A stretch of 64,000 bases of DNA from JBFMFB01 sp040752115 (GCA_040752115.1 JBFMFB010000010.1:9546-73545); one strand, 5' to 3'. Counted from the first letter of the stretch, positions 1 through 9,190 are shown. Program-made: numbers and translations. The notes: generated from the sequence alone by a model not told the origin.

Positions 1-898
1 CGCCGAGGGCGGGAGCGGGGCGCGGGTAAACCATGACGGCCGGGTGATCCGGCTGCAGCAGCCAGGGCATATCGACGAACTGGATTCCGTTCAAGTCCAC
101 GTTTTTCTGGCTCTCTCCCTTTCCCCCGTAAATCTGGGAGGTGGCGTAGGTGGCGACAGCGGGGTCGAGGTAGGGGCGAACCAACCGCGCTTCCTGAGCT
201 TCCGCGGCGAGGAAGATCATGTCGGCCGACCGGTCGGCGATGGCTTCCCGCAGTTTCGGGAAATGTATTTCGGTGCCGCTGAAGACGAGCTGGGCCACGA
301 TCTGTCCGCCCATCTCCTGCCATTCGCCGGCGAAAGCGGCTTGCATGCGTTTTGCGAGCGCGGTGCCGGAGGATACAATGGCGGCAGATTTTCGTCCTTC
401 GGAGAATGCCAGGCGCGCGATCTGGCGCGCTTCGGCTTCCGCCGACAGACCGAAGAGATACAGCTGACGGGGCATCTCTGCGTCCTTTTCCGGCGTATTG
501 AGCGCCAGGGTGGGAGCGGTGACCAGGCGGCTGGCGGCCAGCGCGGTGACGGCGTTCTTGGTGAGCGGGCCGGCGACGATCCGCGCGTCAGCGCGCAGCG
601 CCTCCCGGTAGGCTGTCAGAACTTCCTCGACCTGGTCACCGGTGGGATAGATTTTGACCGGCAGTTCCGCCGCTTGAACCGAGGCTGCCGCCATGAAACC
701 CTGCTGCACCGCTTCGGCCGCGCGGCCGAAGGCGGGGGAATAAAGCGGCAGCAACAGCGCGATGTGAGGCGTTTGCGCTTCCTTCTGCGCCGCCGCGGAA
801 GGCGGCTGCGTCTCCTGCTTCGCGGCAGGCGCAGCCATCGCGCCAGGTGCGGCAGCGAAGCCGAACAAGACGAGCAGGAAGGCGAGAAAATGGGGCAT
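1..898 (-). CDS. LpoA/LppC-like penicillin-binding protein activator (partial, 3' end outside window)
   Basis: Read on the minus strand, an open frame runs from the ATG at 898 to the window edge (about 299 codons seen). The first ~22 residues form a signal peptide (MPHFLAFLLVLFGFAAAPG, then AMA-A). After it comes a periplasmic-binding-protein-like fold with IALLLPLYSPAFGRAA and a VAGPLTKNAV stretch, typical of the LppC/LpoA family that activates class A penicillin-binding proteins. Unlike E. coli LpoA, no lipobox cysteine is seen, so the protein may be periplasmic rather than a lipoprotein. Its start codon overlaps that of the divergent rsmI by 9 bp, an arrangement of these two neighbours common in proteobacteria. 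The Shine-Dalgarno sequence is weak. Confidence 0.8.
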   Translation of the reverse strand, partial: MPHFLAFLLVLFGFAAAPGAMAAPAAKQETQPPSAAAQKEAQTPHIALLLPLYSPAFGRAAEAVQQGFMAAASVQAAELPVKIYPTGDQVEEVLTAYREALRADARIVAGPLTKNAVTALAASRLVTAPTLALNTPEKDAEMPRQLYLFGLSAEAEARQIARLAFSEGRKSAAIVSSGTALAKRMQAAFAGEWQEMGGQIVAQLVFSGTEIHFPKLREAIADRSADMIFLAAEAQEARLVRPYLDPAVATYATSQIYGGKGESQKNVDLNGIQFVDMPWLLQPDHPAVMVYPRPAPALG

Positions 899-1765
899 CA
901 ACAACCGTATGCGGTGGCAAAGGGCACATTATATGTGGTGGCCACGCCGATTGGAAATTTGCGCGACATCACCCTGCGCGCGCTGGACGTGCTGCGGGGC
1001 GCGGACATCGTCGCCGCGGAGGACACCCGCAACACGGCGCACCTGCTCGGCTATTTTTCCATTTCCGGCGGCAAGCTGTTCGCGCTGCACGAGCATAACG
1101 AACATGCCGCCGCCTTCAAGCTGATCGAGGCGCTGCGCTCCGGAAAAACGGTGGCGCTGGTGAGCGATGCCGGCACACCCGCCATCAGCGATCCCGGCGC
1201 CGTGCTGGTAAGCGCCGTGCGCGATGCCGGCATCGGCGTGGTGCCGGTGCCGGGCGCAAATGCCGCAGTGTGCGCGCTTTCCGCCGCCGGCGTGACCGAT
1301 CCGCATTTCCTGTTCTACGGGTTCTTGCCGCACAAGGGCGCCGCGCGGCGGGAGGCGCTGGAAGCGCTGAAGGATCTGTCCCATACCCTGGTGTTTTACG
1401 AATCGCCGCACCGGATCGCGGAAAGCGTCGGCGACATGCGCGAAGTGCTGGGCGGCGGGAGGCGCATCGTCCTGGCACGCGAACTGACCAAGGTGTTCGA
1501 GACGATTCATGCTTGCGCCCTGGAAGAAGCGCCGGCATGGCTGGCCGCAGACCCGAACCGGCAAAAAGGCGAATTCGTGCTGCTGGTTTCCGGCGCGGAA
1601 GTGCTTCGCAATGCGGAAATCGGCACAGCGGCGCGACATGCGCTGGAAGTTCTGCTGGCCGAGCTGCCGCTGAAGCAGGCGGTGAAGCTCGCGGCGGAGA
1701 TCAGCGGCGAGAAGAAGAACGCGCTTTACGCGCTGGCGCTGCAGCTCAAGGAACAAGGGGCGTAG
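890..1765 (+). CDS. rsmI: 16S rRNA (cytidine-2'-O)-methyltransferase RsmI
   Basis: RsmI methylates the 2'-O of C1402 in 16S rRNA using SAM. The protein of 291 aa matches the family length (E. coli 286). It opens with GTLYVVATPIGNLRD, the tetrapyrrole-methylase-fold signature, followed by AEDTRNTAHLL, SDAGTPAISDPG and the PHRIAES motif. The reading frame is open far upstream, but ATG 890 is preceded by AGGAAGG with 7-nt spacing and the homologous N-terminus begins here. The upstream extension would run antisense through the lpoA-like gene and is rejected. Divergent from that gene; it ends 11 bp before the convergent DUF599 gene. Confidence 0.95.
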   Translation: MGHQQPYAVAKGTLYVVATPIGNLRDITLRALDVLRGADIVAAEDTRNTAHLLGYFSISGGKLFALHEHNEHAAAFKLIEALRSGKTVALVSDAGTPAISDPGAVLVSAVRDAGIGVVPVPGANAAVCALSAAGVTDPHFLFYGFLPHKGAARREALEALKDLSHTLVFYESPHRIAESVGDMREVLGGGRRIVLARELTKVFETIHACALEEAPAWLAADPNRQKGEFVLLVSGAEVLRNAEIGTAARHALEVLLAELPLKQAVKLAAEISGEKKNALYALALQLKEQGA

Positions 1766-1776
1766 CGGTTGGCCGG

Positions 1777-2499
1777 CTACGGCGCAGGTTCGTCGGTGCG
1801 GGTCGGGGCGTAGTCTTCCGCCAGCAACTTTGGGGTGCGGTCCAGGTGATAGAGCACCGCAATCAGGACGAGGGTGGCGAACAGCATAAAATGGGGCCCG
1901 AACAGCCAGAATACCAGGGGCACGCAGAAGTAGTAGGCGCGCATGCCGATGCTGTAATATTTGCCGGCGCGATTGAGGTACAAGGCCACATGCTGCGGCG
2001 AGATCGCTTTGTGGTTGAGGGCGAGCGGTACGTTGATCATGTAGCCGACGTGGTTGAATACCCGGATCGCCACGGAAAAACTGAAAAACGCCACGAACAG
2101 ATCGAGCAGCAGCAGGATCAGCTTGGTCAGCCACAGCTCCGAATGCGTGGCCCCGTACACATTTAGCGCATGCCAGGTTCCTCCGAGCTTGTCGCCCTGG
2201 CTGCTCAGCGTCAGCACTCCGATGATCAGCAGCACCGCCGTCGAGGCAAGGAAAGTCGCCGCCATGGTGGAGTTGCGCAGGGTCTGCACTGCCAGAAGGT
2301 CCTTGTTGCCGCTTTGCATGATGCTGTCCACCCAGGCGGTGCGCGCGATCACATTGACTGCCTGGATGGTGTAAGTCGGGCTTCTGCGCACCCTGTGGCG
2401 CAGGAAGAGATGATACAGCGCCAGCAGGGCTGCGCTCAGCGCAAGGCTCAAGATATCGGGGCCGAAGGTGCCGAGCCAGGATGAAAGGGCATCTGCCAA
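1777..2499 (-). CDS. DUF599 family inner-membrane protein
   Basis: A 240-aa protein with several hydrophobic segments (near residues 12-33, 80-100, 125-150 and 190-215), recognisable as DUF599 from the LYHLFLRHRVRRSP start, the internal LRNSTMAATFLAS stretch and a conserved KYYSIGMRAYYF-type segment. Members of this family have no firmly established function. The gene is convergent with rsmI. The 221-bp gap to the divergent exporter genes (2500-2720) holds no other gene and must carry promoters for both directions; TTCTAAAAT at 2646-2654 is a possible minus-10 for the exporter. Confidence 0.85.
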   Translation of the reverse strand: MADALSSWLGTFGPDILSLALSAALLALYHLFLRHRVRRSPTYTIQAVNVIARTAWVDSIMQSGNKDLLAVQTLRNSTMAATFLASTAVLLIIGVLTLSSQGDKLGGTWHALNVYGATHSELWLTKLILLLLDLFVAFFSFSVAIRVFNHVGYMINVPLALNHKAISPQHVALYLNRAGKYYSIGMRAYYFCVPLVFWLFGPHFMLFATLVLIAVLYHLDRTPKLLAEDYAPTRTDEPAP

Positions 2500-2720
2500 G
2501 CTTTTCTCCAGAGATTTCAGCGTTTCTTGACATTATAGCCGCAGGACGGGAGATTGGGTTCGGGCCGTCGGCCGGCGCTCGAGCGGCTCCGCCTGATCGG
2601 GGCGGCAATCTGGATCGGCATCGGAACAACGGTTGCGGGATTATGTTCTAAAATTCTTTGCGGTGTTTGCCCGGCGAGTTGGGCAGACGTGGCCGCGCAG
2701 CGGAAAGGGGCGGATTCCGG

Positions 2721-3881
2721 ATGTATTACACCGCATTGAAAATGCTGATGGGCGACCGCAGCAAGTATCTCGGCATGATCATGGGGCTGACTTTCGCTTC
2801 GTTCATCATGACCCAGCAGCCGGCGATCTTCACCGGGCTCATGATGCGCACCTTCAGCTTCATGACCGACCTCGGCCAGCCGGACATCTGGGTGATGGAC
2901 CCCAAGGTGCAGTTCATCGACGACATCAAGCCGATGCAGGACACCCAGCTCTACCGGGTGCGCGGCGTCGAGGGTGTGGAGTGGGCGGTGCCGCTGTATA
3001 AGGGGCTGCTCAAGGTGCGGCTGGAGAACGGCAATTTCCAGACCTGCAACGTGGTCGGGCTGGATGACGCGACCCTGATCGGCGGCCCGGCGGTGATGGT
3101 ACAGGGGCGGCTGGAGGATCTGCGTCGCGCCGAGGGGGTGATCGTGGACGAGGAAGGCGCGCGCACCAAGCTGGCGAGAGCTGCCGCGGCGCCGGGGGGC
3201 AAGCCGGTGCCGCTGCAGATCGGGGACGTGCTGGAATTGAACGACCGGCGTGCCACGGTGGTCGGCATCGCCAAGGTGACGCGCACGTTCCAGTCGCAGC
3301 CGGTGATCTATACGACCTATACCCGCGCTATCGGCTTTGCGCCCCGCGAACGCAAGCTGCTGTCATTCGTTCTGGTTAAGGCCAGGGACGGGGAAGACCC
3401 GAAGGCGCTGACCGAGCGCATCCGCAACGTTACCGGCCTGGCCGCCTATACGCGCGACGATTTCAAGATGCTGACGGTGAAGTACTTCATGAAAAACACC
3501 GGCATCCCGATCAACTTCGGCATGGCGGTGCTGCTCGGCTTCATCATCGGCGCGGCGGTGGCGGGGCAGACGTTCTACAATTTCACGCTCGACAATCTGC
3601 GCCAGTTTGGTGTGCTCAAGGCGATGGGAACCGGCAATGGCACGCTGCTGCGCATGATTCTGCTGCAGGCCGCAGTCGTGGGCGGCATCGGCTGGGGGCT
3701 GGGCGTCGGTGCGGCCGCATTGTTCGGCTATGTGTTTCGCGACAGTGTGCTGGCATTCAAGTTTCCCTGGCAGCTGCTGGCCATTTCCGGCGGGGCGGTG
3801 GCGCTTATCTGCGTTTTCGCCGCCCTGATCAGCATTCGCAAGGTGATCAAGCTGGAGCCGGCGATCGTGTTCAAGACCTGA
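2721..3881 (+). CDS. ABC transporter permease, FtsX/DevC-like
   Basis: Membrane subunit of an exporter. The 386-aa protein has the MacB/FtsX topology: one N-terminal membrane segment (residues ~18-35), a large periplasmic domain, then three C-terminal membrane segments (roughly 270-290, 315-340 and 355-375). The sequence resembles DevC-type permeases. I chose ATG 2721 over upstream in-frame starts because MYYTALKMLMGDRSKYLG matches how the family begins. It heads a tight four-gene run with an ATPase, an adaptor and an outer-membrane factor, which implies a tripartite pump. The substrate cannot be read from the sequence. Confidence 0.85.
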   Translation: MYYTALKMLMGDRSKYLGMIMGLTFASFIMTQQPAIFTGLMMRTFSFMTDLGQPDIWVMDPKVQFIDDIKPMQDTQLYRVRGVEGVEWAVPLYKGLLKVRLENGNFQTCNVVGLDDATLIGGPAVMVQGRLEDLRRAEGVIVDEEGARTKLARAAAAPGGKPVPLQIGDVLELNDRRATVVGIAKVTRTFQSQPVIYTTYTRAIGFAPRERKLLSFVLVKARDGEDPKALTERIRNVTGLAAYTRDDFKMLTVKYFMKNTGIPINFGMAVLLGFIIGAAVAGQTFYNFTLDNLRQFGVLKAMGTGNGTLLRMILLQAAVVGGIGWGLGVGAAALFGYVFRDSVLAFKFPWQLLAISGGAVALICVFAALISIRKVIKLEPAIVFKT

Positions 3882-3893
3882 GAAGTTACGGCC

Positions 3894-4637
3894 ATGACGA
3901 CAGACATCGAGGCGGTGGCATTCTGCCGCGGCGGCGACCAAAAACTCGCGGTGCGCTGCAGCGGCGTGACCAAGGCCTACGGCACGGCCGATGCCAGGAT
4001 CATGGCGTTGCGCGGTATCGAGCTGGAAGTGCGGATGGGCGAGTTGCTGATGCTGGTCGGGCCGTCCGGCTGCGGCAAGACCACCCTGATTTCGGTGATC
4101 GCCGGGATTCTGGATCAGGACGAGGGCGTGTGCTGCGTGTACGAACACGATATGCTGCACATGCCCAGCCTGGAGAAAATCAGCTACCGCGCCCGCAACA
4201 TCGGCTTCGTGTTCCAGGCATTCAATCTTCTGCCGGCGCTCACGGCGGCGGAAAACGTGGCGGTGCCGCTGATCATCAACGGCGTGAAGCGCAAGGAAGC
4301 GATTGACCGCGCGGGTGACATGCTTTCCAGGGTCGGGCTGAGCAGCCGACTGCGTGCACTGCCTGCCGAGCTTTCGGGCGGGCAGGCGCAGCGGGTCGCG
4401 ATTGCGCGCGCGCTGATCCACGGTCCGCGCCTGGTGGTGTGCGACGAGCCGACCAGTGCGCTGGATCACGAGACCGGCCAGAAGGTGATGGAGTTGCTGA
4501 GAAATGTTGCCCTGGCGGAGGATCGCGCCCTGGTCATCGTCACCCACGATGCGCGGATCTTTCCTTTCGCCGACCGGATCGCCCGGATGGACGACGGACG
4601 GGTCGAGCGGGTGGTGAATTCGGCGAATGAATTGTAG
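3894..4637 (+). CDS. ABC transporter ATP-binding protein, LolD/DevA-like
   Basis: ATPase subunit of the exporter, 247 aa. Walker A is GPSGCGKTT (56-64), the Q-loop follows in FVFQAFNLLPALTA, the signature is LSGGQAQR (160-167), Walker B is VVCDEPTSALD (181-191), and the H-loop is VTHD. The family is the MacB/LolD/DevA type that pairs with FtsX-like permeases. It starts 12 bp after the permease and its 3' end is close to the adaptor. The first ~20 residues before the nucleotide-binding domain are extra relative to LolD. Confidence 0.92.
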   Translation: MTTDIEAVAFCRGGDQKLAVRCSGVTKAYGTADARIMALRGIELEVRMGELLMLVGPSGCGKTTLISVIAGILDQDEGVCCVYEHDMLHMPSLEKISYRARNIGFVFQAFNLLPALTAAENVAVPLIINGVKRKEAIDRAGDMLSRVGLSSRLRALPAELSGGQAQRVAIARALIHGPRLVVCDEPTSALDHETGQKVMELLRNVALAEDRALVIVTHDARIFPFADRIARMDDGRVERVVNSANEL

Positions 4638-4665
4638 CGGGACCGTGCCAATAAGGATCAAGATA

Positions 4666-5643
4666 ATGTTGCCCAAGTACACTCTTCCTGTCGTCGCGGC
4701 ACTCGGGTTTGCGTTCGCGCTTTATTCGGCGGTGAGCGGCGGCAAGCCGGTGCCGGTATCGCAGCCGGTGGCGCAGCCTGCGGAAGCGCCATTCAAATCC
4801 TACATCGCCGGCGCCGGCATCATCGAGGCGCGCTCCGATAACATCAGCATCGGCAGCGCGCTGTCCGGCGTGGTGGCGAAGGTTTTCGTCAAGGTGGGCG
4901 ACAAGGTCGAACCGGGCGATCCGCTGTTCAGGCTGGACGAGCGGGAGCTGGCTGCCGAACTCGGCGTGAAGCGGGCGGGCGAAACCAAGGCAAGGGCGGG
5001 CGTGGCCGAGGCGGAGGCCTCGCTGGCCGACGCAAGGAATCTGCTTGCCTTGGCGGAAGCGGTTTCCGACAGGCGCGCCATCAGCGTGGAAGAGCTCGAC
5101 CGGCGCCGGAATGCGGCGGCCCTCGCCGAAGCCCGACTGGCGAGCGCGCGCGCCCAGACGGTTTCGGCCGGGGCGGAAGTGAAGACGGTGCAAACCAATC
5201 TGGAGCGCCTCGTGGTGCGTGCCCCGGTTGCCGGTGAGATCCTGCAGGTGAACGTCCGCCCCGGCGAGTTCGCGCCCACCGGCGTGCTGGCGAAGCCGCT
5301 GGTGCTCATGGGCGACCTGGCGCGTCTGCACGTGCGGGTGGACATCGACGAAAACGATGCCTGGCGCTTCCGCCCCAATGCGCCGGCAGTGGCGGCCCTG
5401 CGCGGCAACCGCGAGTTCAGGGCAAATCTGTCGTTCGTGCGGGTGGAGCCCTATGTCGTGCCGAAAAAATCCCTGACCGGGGATAGCACCGAACGGGTGG
5501 ATACCCGCGTGCTGCAGGTGCTCTACAGCTTCGACCGCGCGCAACTGCCGGCTTATGTAGGACAGCAGATGGACGTGTTCATCGAAGCGCCGGGGGTGGG
5601 CGAGAGGGCGGCGCAGCCCGCGAGTGCAAAGGGCAGGCCGTGA
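4666..5643 (+). CDS. HlyD/DevB-type periplasmic adaptor (membrane fusion protein)
   Basis: Adaptor linking the inner-membrane ABC pump to the outer-membrane factor; 325 aa from ATG 4666. An N-terminal membrane anchor (YTLPVVAALGFAFALYSAV) leads into a lipoyl/barrel-sandwich half (SIGSALSGVVAKVFVKVGDKV), an alpha-helical hairpin rich in Ala/Glu/Arg, the second lipoyl half (VRAPVAGEILQVNVRPGEF) and a beta-barrel domain. An in-frame ATG lies at 4627, inside the ATPase gene. I prefer 4666 because AAGGATCAAGATA precedes it and the anchor then sits at the N-terminus. It ends in a 1-bp TGATG overlap with the next gene, indicating translational coupling. Confidence 0.88.
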   Translation: MLPKYTLPVVAALGFAFALYSAVSGGKPVPVSQPVAQPAEAPFKSYIAGAGIIEARSDNISIGSALSGVVAKVFVKVGDKVEPGDPLFRLDERELAAELGVKRAGETKARAGVAEAEASLADARNLLALAEAVSDRRAISVEELDRRRNAAALAEARLASARAQTVSAGAEVKTVQTNLERLVVRAPVAGEILQVNVRPGEFAPTGVLAKPLVLMGDLARLHVRVDIDENDAWRFRPNAPAVAALRGNREFRANLSFVRVEPYVVPKKSLTGDSTERVDTRVLQVLYSFDRAQLPAYVGQQMDVFIEAPGVGERAAQPASAKGRP

Positions 5644-7079
5644 TGCGCGGCCGACGGGTTTTTCCGGCAGCGCTGGCGGTGTTGCTGGCGGGGTGCACCA
5701 TCGGACCGGATTACGTGCGCCCCGACATGCCGCTGCCGGCGAAATGGCGCAATGCCGGGAAGGGCGCGCCGGCAAGCACCGAGCAAAGCGCTCAGTGGTG
5801 GAAAAATTTTAACGATCCGGTATTGGAGAAACTGGTGGCGCAAGCCCTGGAATCCAGCCTGGATCTGAAGCTGGCGCGCGCACGCATACGCGAAGCCCGC
5901 GCGCAGCTGGTGGTGGCGGAGGCTGCGGGGGCGCCGAATGTGACGGCTTCCGCGTCGGCGGCGCGGGGGATGAACAGCGCCAATGTGGTACAGAGCTCTT
6001 CTGCCGGCACCGTGTTCAGCACCGGCGGGGTGGTCTACGATCTTTACAAGGCCGGCTTCGATGCCCAATGGGAGCTCGATTTGTTCGGCGGCGTGCGGCG
6101 TTCGGTGGAGGCGGCGCAGGCAACTGCCGAAGCCGCCGAAGAGGACGGCCGTGCGGTGCAGATTTCGCTGCTGGGCGAAGTGGCCCGGAACTACATCGAG
6201 CTGCGGGCTGCCCAGCGGCAGATCGCCATTGCCAGGGAGAATGCGCGCGCGCAGCAGGAGACGGCGGGCCTGGTGCGGTCGCGCTATCGCGCGGGGCTGA
6301 GCAGCGATCTCGATGTGGCGCGTGCGGAAGCGCAGGCGGCGGCGACAGCGGCGCAGATTCCGCCCCTTGAAGCTGCGCTCGACAAGGCGGTGCACCGGCT
6401 GGGAGTGCTGCTCGGAAAAGCGCCCGGCGCACTGGCGGAAGATCTTGCCCGAGAGGCGCCGGTGCCGATTTCGTCCGCGCAGGTGGCGGCAGGGCTGCCA
6501 TCGGAGCTGCTGCAGCGCCGCCCCGATATCCGCCGCGCGGAGCGCCAGCTGGCGGCGGCGACCGCCCTGACCGGGGCGGCCACTGCCGATCTTTTTCCGC
6601 GCTTCAACCTCGCGGCCATGATCGGCCTGCAAAGCTCGGATGCTTCCACTTTTACGGATGGCGGCAGCAAGGCCTGGTCGCTCGTGCCCGGCCTCAGCCT
6701 GCCGGTGTTCAATGCCGGCAGGATCAGGGCCAATATCGAGGCGAAGGACGCCCAGCAGGAACAGGCGCTGGCAAAGTACCAGGCTGCCGTTCTTTCCGCC
6801 CTGGAAGAGGTGGAGAATTCGCTGGCCGTTTATGTGCGGGAACAGTTGCGCCGCGAATCGCTGCTCCAGGCTGAGGAAGCCAATCGCCGGGCAGTGGCGT
6901 TGGCCAGCGAACGCTACGTTAAAGGCCTGGCCAGTTTCCTCGATGTACTCGATGCCGAGCGCTCGCTTTATGCTGCGCAGAGCCTGCTGAGCCAAAGCGA
7001 GGCCAGCCTCTCGTCCGATCTGGTAGCGCTGTACAAGGCGCTGGGCGGGGAATGGGAAACGTCTGTGGGCACGCCGTAG
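5643..7079 (+). CDS. NodT-family outer-membrane efflux lipoprotein (TolC-like)
   Basis: Outer-membrane channel of the tripartite exporter, 478 aa, a normal NodT length. The signal peptide ends in a lipobox (LAVLLAGC), giving a lipid-anchored N-terminal Cys followed by TIGPDYVRP, the hallmark of the family. Two OEP repeats follow: alpha-barrel halves with VAEAAGAPNVTAS and ADLFPRFNLAA, and the conserved RRPDIRRAERQLAAA segment at the start of the second half. It overlaps the adaptor gene by one base. The last gene of the exporter run, it ends 35 bp before pyrC. Confidence 0.92.
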   Translation: MRGRRVFPAALAVLLAGCTIGPDYVRPDMPLPAKWRNAGKGAPASTEQSAQWWKNFNDPVLEKLVAQALESSLDLKLARARIREARAQLVVAEAAGAPNVTASASAARGMNSANVVQSSSAGTVFSTGGVVYDLYKAGFDAQWELDLFGGVRRSVEAAQATAEAAEEDGRAVQISLLGEVARNYIELRAAQRQIAIARENARAQQETAGLVRSRYRAGLSSDLDVARAEAQAAATAAQIPPLEAALDKAVHRLGVLLGKAPGALAEDLAREAPVPISSAQVAAGLPSELLQRRPDIRRAERQLAAATALTGAATADLFPRFNLAAMIGLQSSDASTFTDGGSKAWSLVPGLSLPVFNAGRIRANIEAKDAQQEQALAKYQAAVLSALEEVENSLAVYVREQLRRESLLQAEEANRRAVALASERYVKGLASFLDVLDAERSLYAAQSLLSQSEASLSSDLVALYKALGGEWETSVGTP

Positions 7080-7114
7080 CAGTTATAAAGAATCTTTCTC
7101 TCGGGAAACGAAAC

Positions 7115-8149
7115 ATGGATACTCTGACGATCATCCGGCCGGACGACTGGCACCTGCATCTACGCGACGGCGAGCAGATGCGCGACGTGCTGCCCGATAC
7201 CGTGCGCCGCTTTGGCCGCGCCATCATCATGCCCAATCTCCGGCCGCCGGTTACCACCACCGGTATGGCAGCGGCATATCGCGAGCGCATCCTTGCTGCG
7301 CTGCCGCCTGGATCGCGCTTCCAGCCCCTGATGACGCTTTATCTGACGGACAACACGCCGCCTGCCGAAATCGCCAGGGCAAGGGACAGCGGCATCGTCC
7401 ACGGCATCAAGCTCTACCCGGCGGGCGCGACCACCAACTCCGATTCCGGCGTGACCGATATCGCCAGGTGTCATGCCACGCTGGAGGAGATGGAAAAGCA
7501 GGACTTGCCGCTGCTGGTGCACGGCGAAGTCACCGATCCGGAGGTGGACGTTTTCGACCGGGAGAAGGCGTTCATCGAGCGCGTGCTGGCGCCGCTGACG
7601 GCGCGCTTTCCGGGGTTGAGGGTGGTGCTGGAACACGTGACCACGCGCGACGGCGTGGAATTCGTCAAGACTGCGTCGAATCGCGTCGCGGCGACGCTCA
7701 CGGCGCACCATCTGCTGCTCAACCGCAACGCGATGTTCGCCGGTGGCCTGCGTCCGCATCATTACTGCCTGCCGGTGCTGAAGCGCGAAGCGCATCGGCA
7801 GGCGCTGCTGGAAGCGGCTGTCAGCGGTGACCCGAAGTTTTTCCTCGGCACCGACAGCGCGCCCCATGCCAGGGGCGCCAAGGAATCCGCCTGCGGTTGC
7901 GCCGGCATCTACACCGCCCATGCCGCCATCGAACTCTACGCCGAGGCATTCGAGCAGGCGGGCGCGCTGGATCGGCTGGAAGGGTTCGCGAGCTTTTACG
8001 GCGCGGATTTCTACGGGCTGCCGCGCAATGCGGAAACGATCACCCTGGCAAAAGAAATGCAAGAGGTACCGGAAACGCTGCCGTTCGGGCCGGATTCTCT
8101 GGTTCCCTTCCGGGCGGGCGCTATAATAACTTGGCGACTGGCGGGTTAG
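7115..8149 (+). CDS. pyrC: dihydroorotase, class II (PyrC)
   Basis: Catalyses ring closure of carbamoyl aspartate to dihydroorotate in pyrimidine synthesis. The 344-aa length matches E. coli PyrC (348). The binuclear zinc site is intact: HLH (His13, His15) in RPDDWHLHLRDG, the carbamylated Lys99 in HGIKLYPAGATTNSD, His136 in LVHGEV, His174 in LEHVTT, and the catalytic Asp in GTDSAPH. Start 7115 is chosen by homology; the longer in-frame start at 7052 lies inside the preceding gene. Confidence 0.96.
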   Translation: MDTLTIIRPDDWHLHLRDGEQMRDVLPDTVRRFGRAIIMPNLRPPVTTTGMAAAYRERILAALPPGSRFQPLMTLYLTDNTPPAEIARARDSGIVHGIKLYPAGATTNSDSGVTDIARCHATLEEMEKQDLPLLVHGEVTDPEVDVFDREKAFIERVLAPLTARFPGLRVVLEHVTTRDGVEFVKTASNRVAATLTAHHLLLNRNAMFAGGLRPHHYCLPVLKREAHRQALLEAAVSGDPKFFLGTDSAPHARGAKESACGCAGIYTAHAAIELYAEAFEQAGALDRLEGFASFYGADFYGLPRNAETITLAKEMQEVPETLPFGPDSLVPFRAGAIITWRLAG

Positions 8150-8197
8150 CGCAAGAATCGGTTTCTGGCCGCAAGGCGAAAAAAGGAAACATCTTGA

Positions 8198-8240
8198 AGG
8201 GGCGGCTTTAGCCGTCCATGGGCGACTGAAGTTGCCCCTA
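8198..8240. repeat. palindromic repeat-like element (family E) between convergent genes
   Basis: Two ~17-nt arms (left starts AGGGGCGGCTTTAGCCG, right ends GACTGAAGTTGCCCCT) form an imperfect inverted repeat round TCCATGGG. There is no T-run, so it is not a typical terminator. From memory, sequences of the form GGCGACTGAAGTCGCCCC are dispersed in many genomes; this has not been checked. The rest of 8150-8315 contains no gene that I can see. Confidence 0.5.
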
Positions 8241-8315
8241 CGGGGTTCATCGTTCCTTTAGCGCATAAAAATCGCGAAAAATCAAGGAATTGCACGTGTT
8301 TCTTGAGGGTCAGCC

Positions 8316-9050
8316 TTATTTAATGTGGCAGGTCAGGCAGAGGCCGCTCTGGGAATTGGGCCTCCGCAGGAACGTGCCATAGGTGGGGTCGTGGGGGTTG
8401 TGGCAGGTTCCGCATTGGACCATGCCGTTGTAGAGCTTCAGCCCTGCGCTTTCGACAACGGCCGCATTGGCCAGTTGGGGGTTGACGACATTGTCGTAGA
8501 ACATGTTGATTGGGTGGTTCTTGCTCAAGTCAGTGCCGAGAAACGCCCGGCGAACTTCGGGGGAGGCGATGCCCGACTCGAAGTGGCAGGCGCCGCACGA
8601 GTCGGCAGTGAAATCTTTCGACATCCTCCGGTGGCGGGTCGCGGCCTGATAGCCGGTATCCGGTTTGGTGATGACGGAATCCACCGCGATCGTGCCGTCA
8701 TGACAGGAAAGGCACAAGGCGGAAGAGCTGCTGCTGTCCGGCTGGGACGGTCTGGACTTGAGGGTGGGAGAACTATACAGGGTATAGAAGGCGGTGGAAT
8801 AGGGCCGGTTCCAGTAGAGGTCGGTGGAAGTGGGCGTGCTGTGGGGAGTGTGGCAGTAGACGCAGGGGTCGCTATAGGTGTTGTAAATGTAGGGTGCCCC
8901 GTGCTTGTAGGCGCTCCCCATGCCAGAACTCAAGTCATGGCGTGAGCCGACCAGACCTACCGCCGACGCGGCGCATGTCCACAACAGGATGCTGGCCAGC
9001 GACAAAAAAATGGCGGCTGGCCTGAGATGGCGGGTATTCTGCTGCAGCAT
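8316..9050 (-). CDS. pentaheme c-type cytochrome, doubled-CXXCH family
   Basis: A 244-aa exported protein with five CXXCH haem-binding motifs, at about residues 63-67 (CVYCH), 113-117 (CLSCH), 152-156 (CGACH), 213-217 (CGTCH) and 238-242 (CLTCH). A signal peptide covers residues 1-30 (ends CAASA-VG). Extra histidines near the mature N-terminus (GSRHDLS, KHGAP), HRRM and NHPIN could be distal haem ligands. It is a paralogue of the next gene upstream, with the same order of motifs. No porin, quinol oxidase or terminal reductase is adjacent, so the electron partner is unknown. AGGA lies 11 nt before the start. Confidence 0.88.
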   Translation of the reverse strand: MLQQNTRHLRPAAIFLSLASILLWTCAASAVGLVGSRHDLSSGMGSAYKHGAPYIYNTYSDPCVYCHTPHSTPTSTDLYWNRPYSTAFYTLYSSPTLKSRPSQPDSSSSSALCLSCHDGTIAVDSVITKPDTGYQAATRHRRMSKDFTADSCGACHFESGIASPEVRRAFLGTDLSKNHPINMFYDNVVNPQLANAAVVESAGLKLYNGMVQCGTCHNPHDPTYGTFLRRPNSQSGLCLTCHIK

Positions 9051-9190
9051 AAGCGACTTATCCTTCTACCTTCCAGCTTCCGGGATTGTGGGATTTTTTT
9101 CCCCGGAATCTTTATTGTCGAAACACCCCGCCGCCGATCGGGCGGCAAGGCGTCGCGGGGAAATTCGCTGGCTGGCTGCCGGGACAATTT

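Noticed and set aside
929..2629. 566-codon open frame on the minus strand across rsmI and the DUF599 gene
   Set aside because: Antisense to rsmI and out of frame with the DUF599 gene; no recognisable protein, and GC-rich codon use commonly opens such frames.
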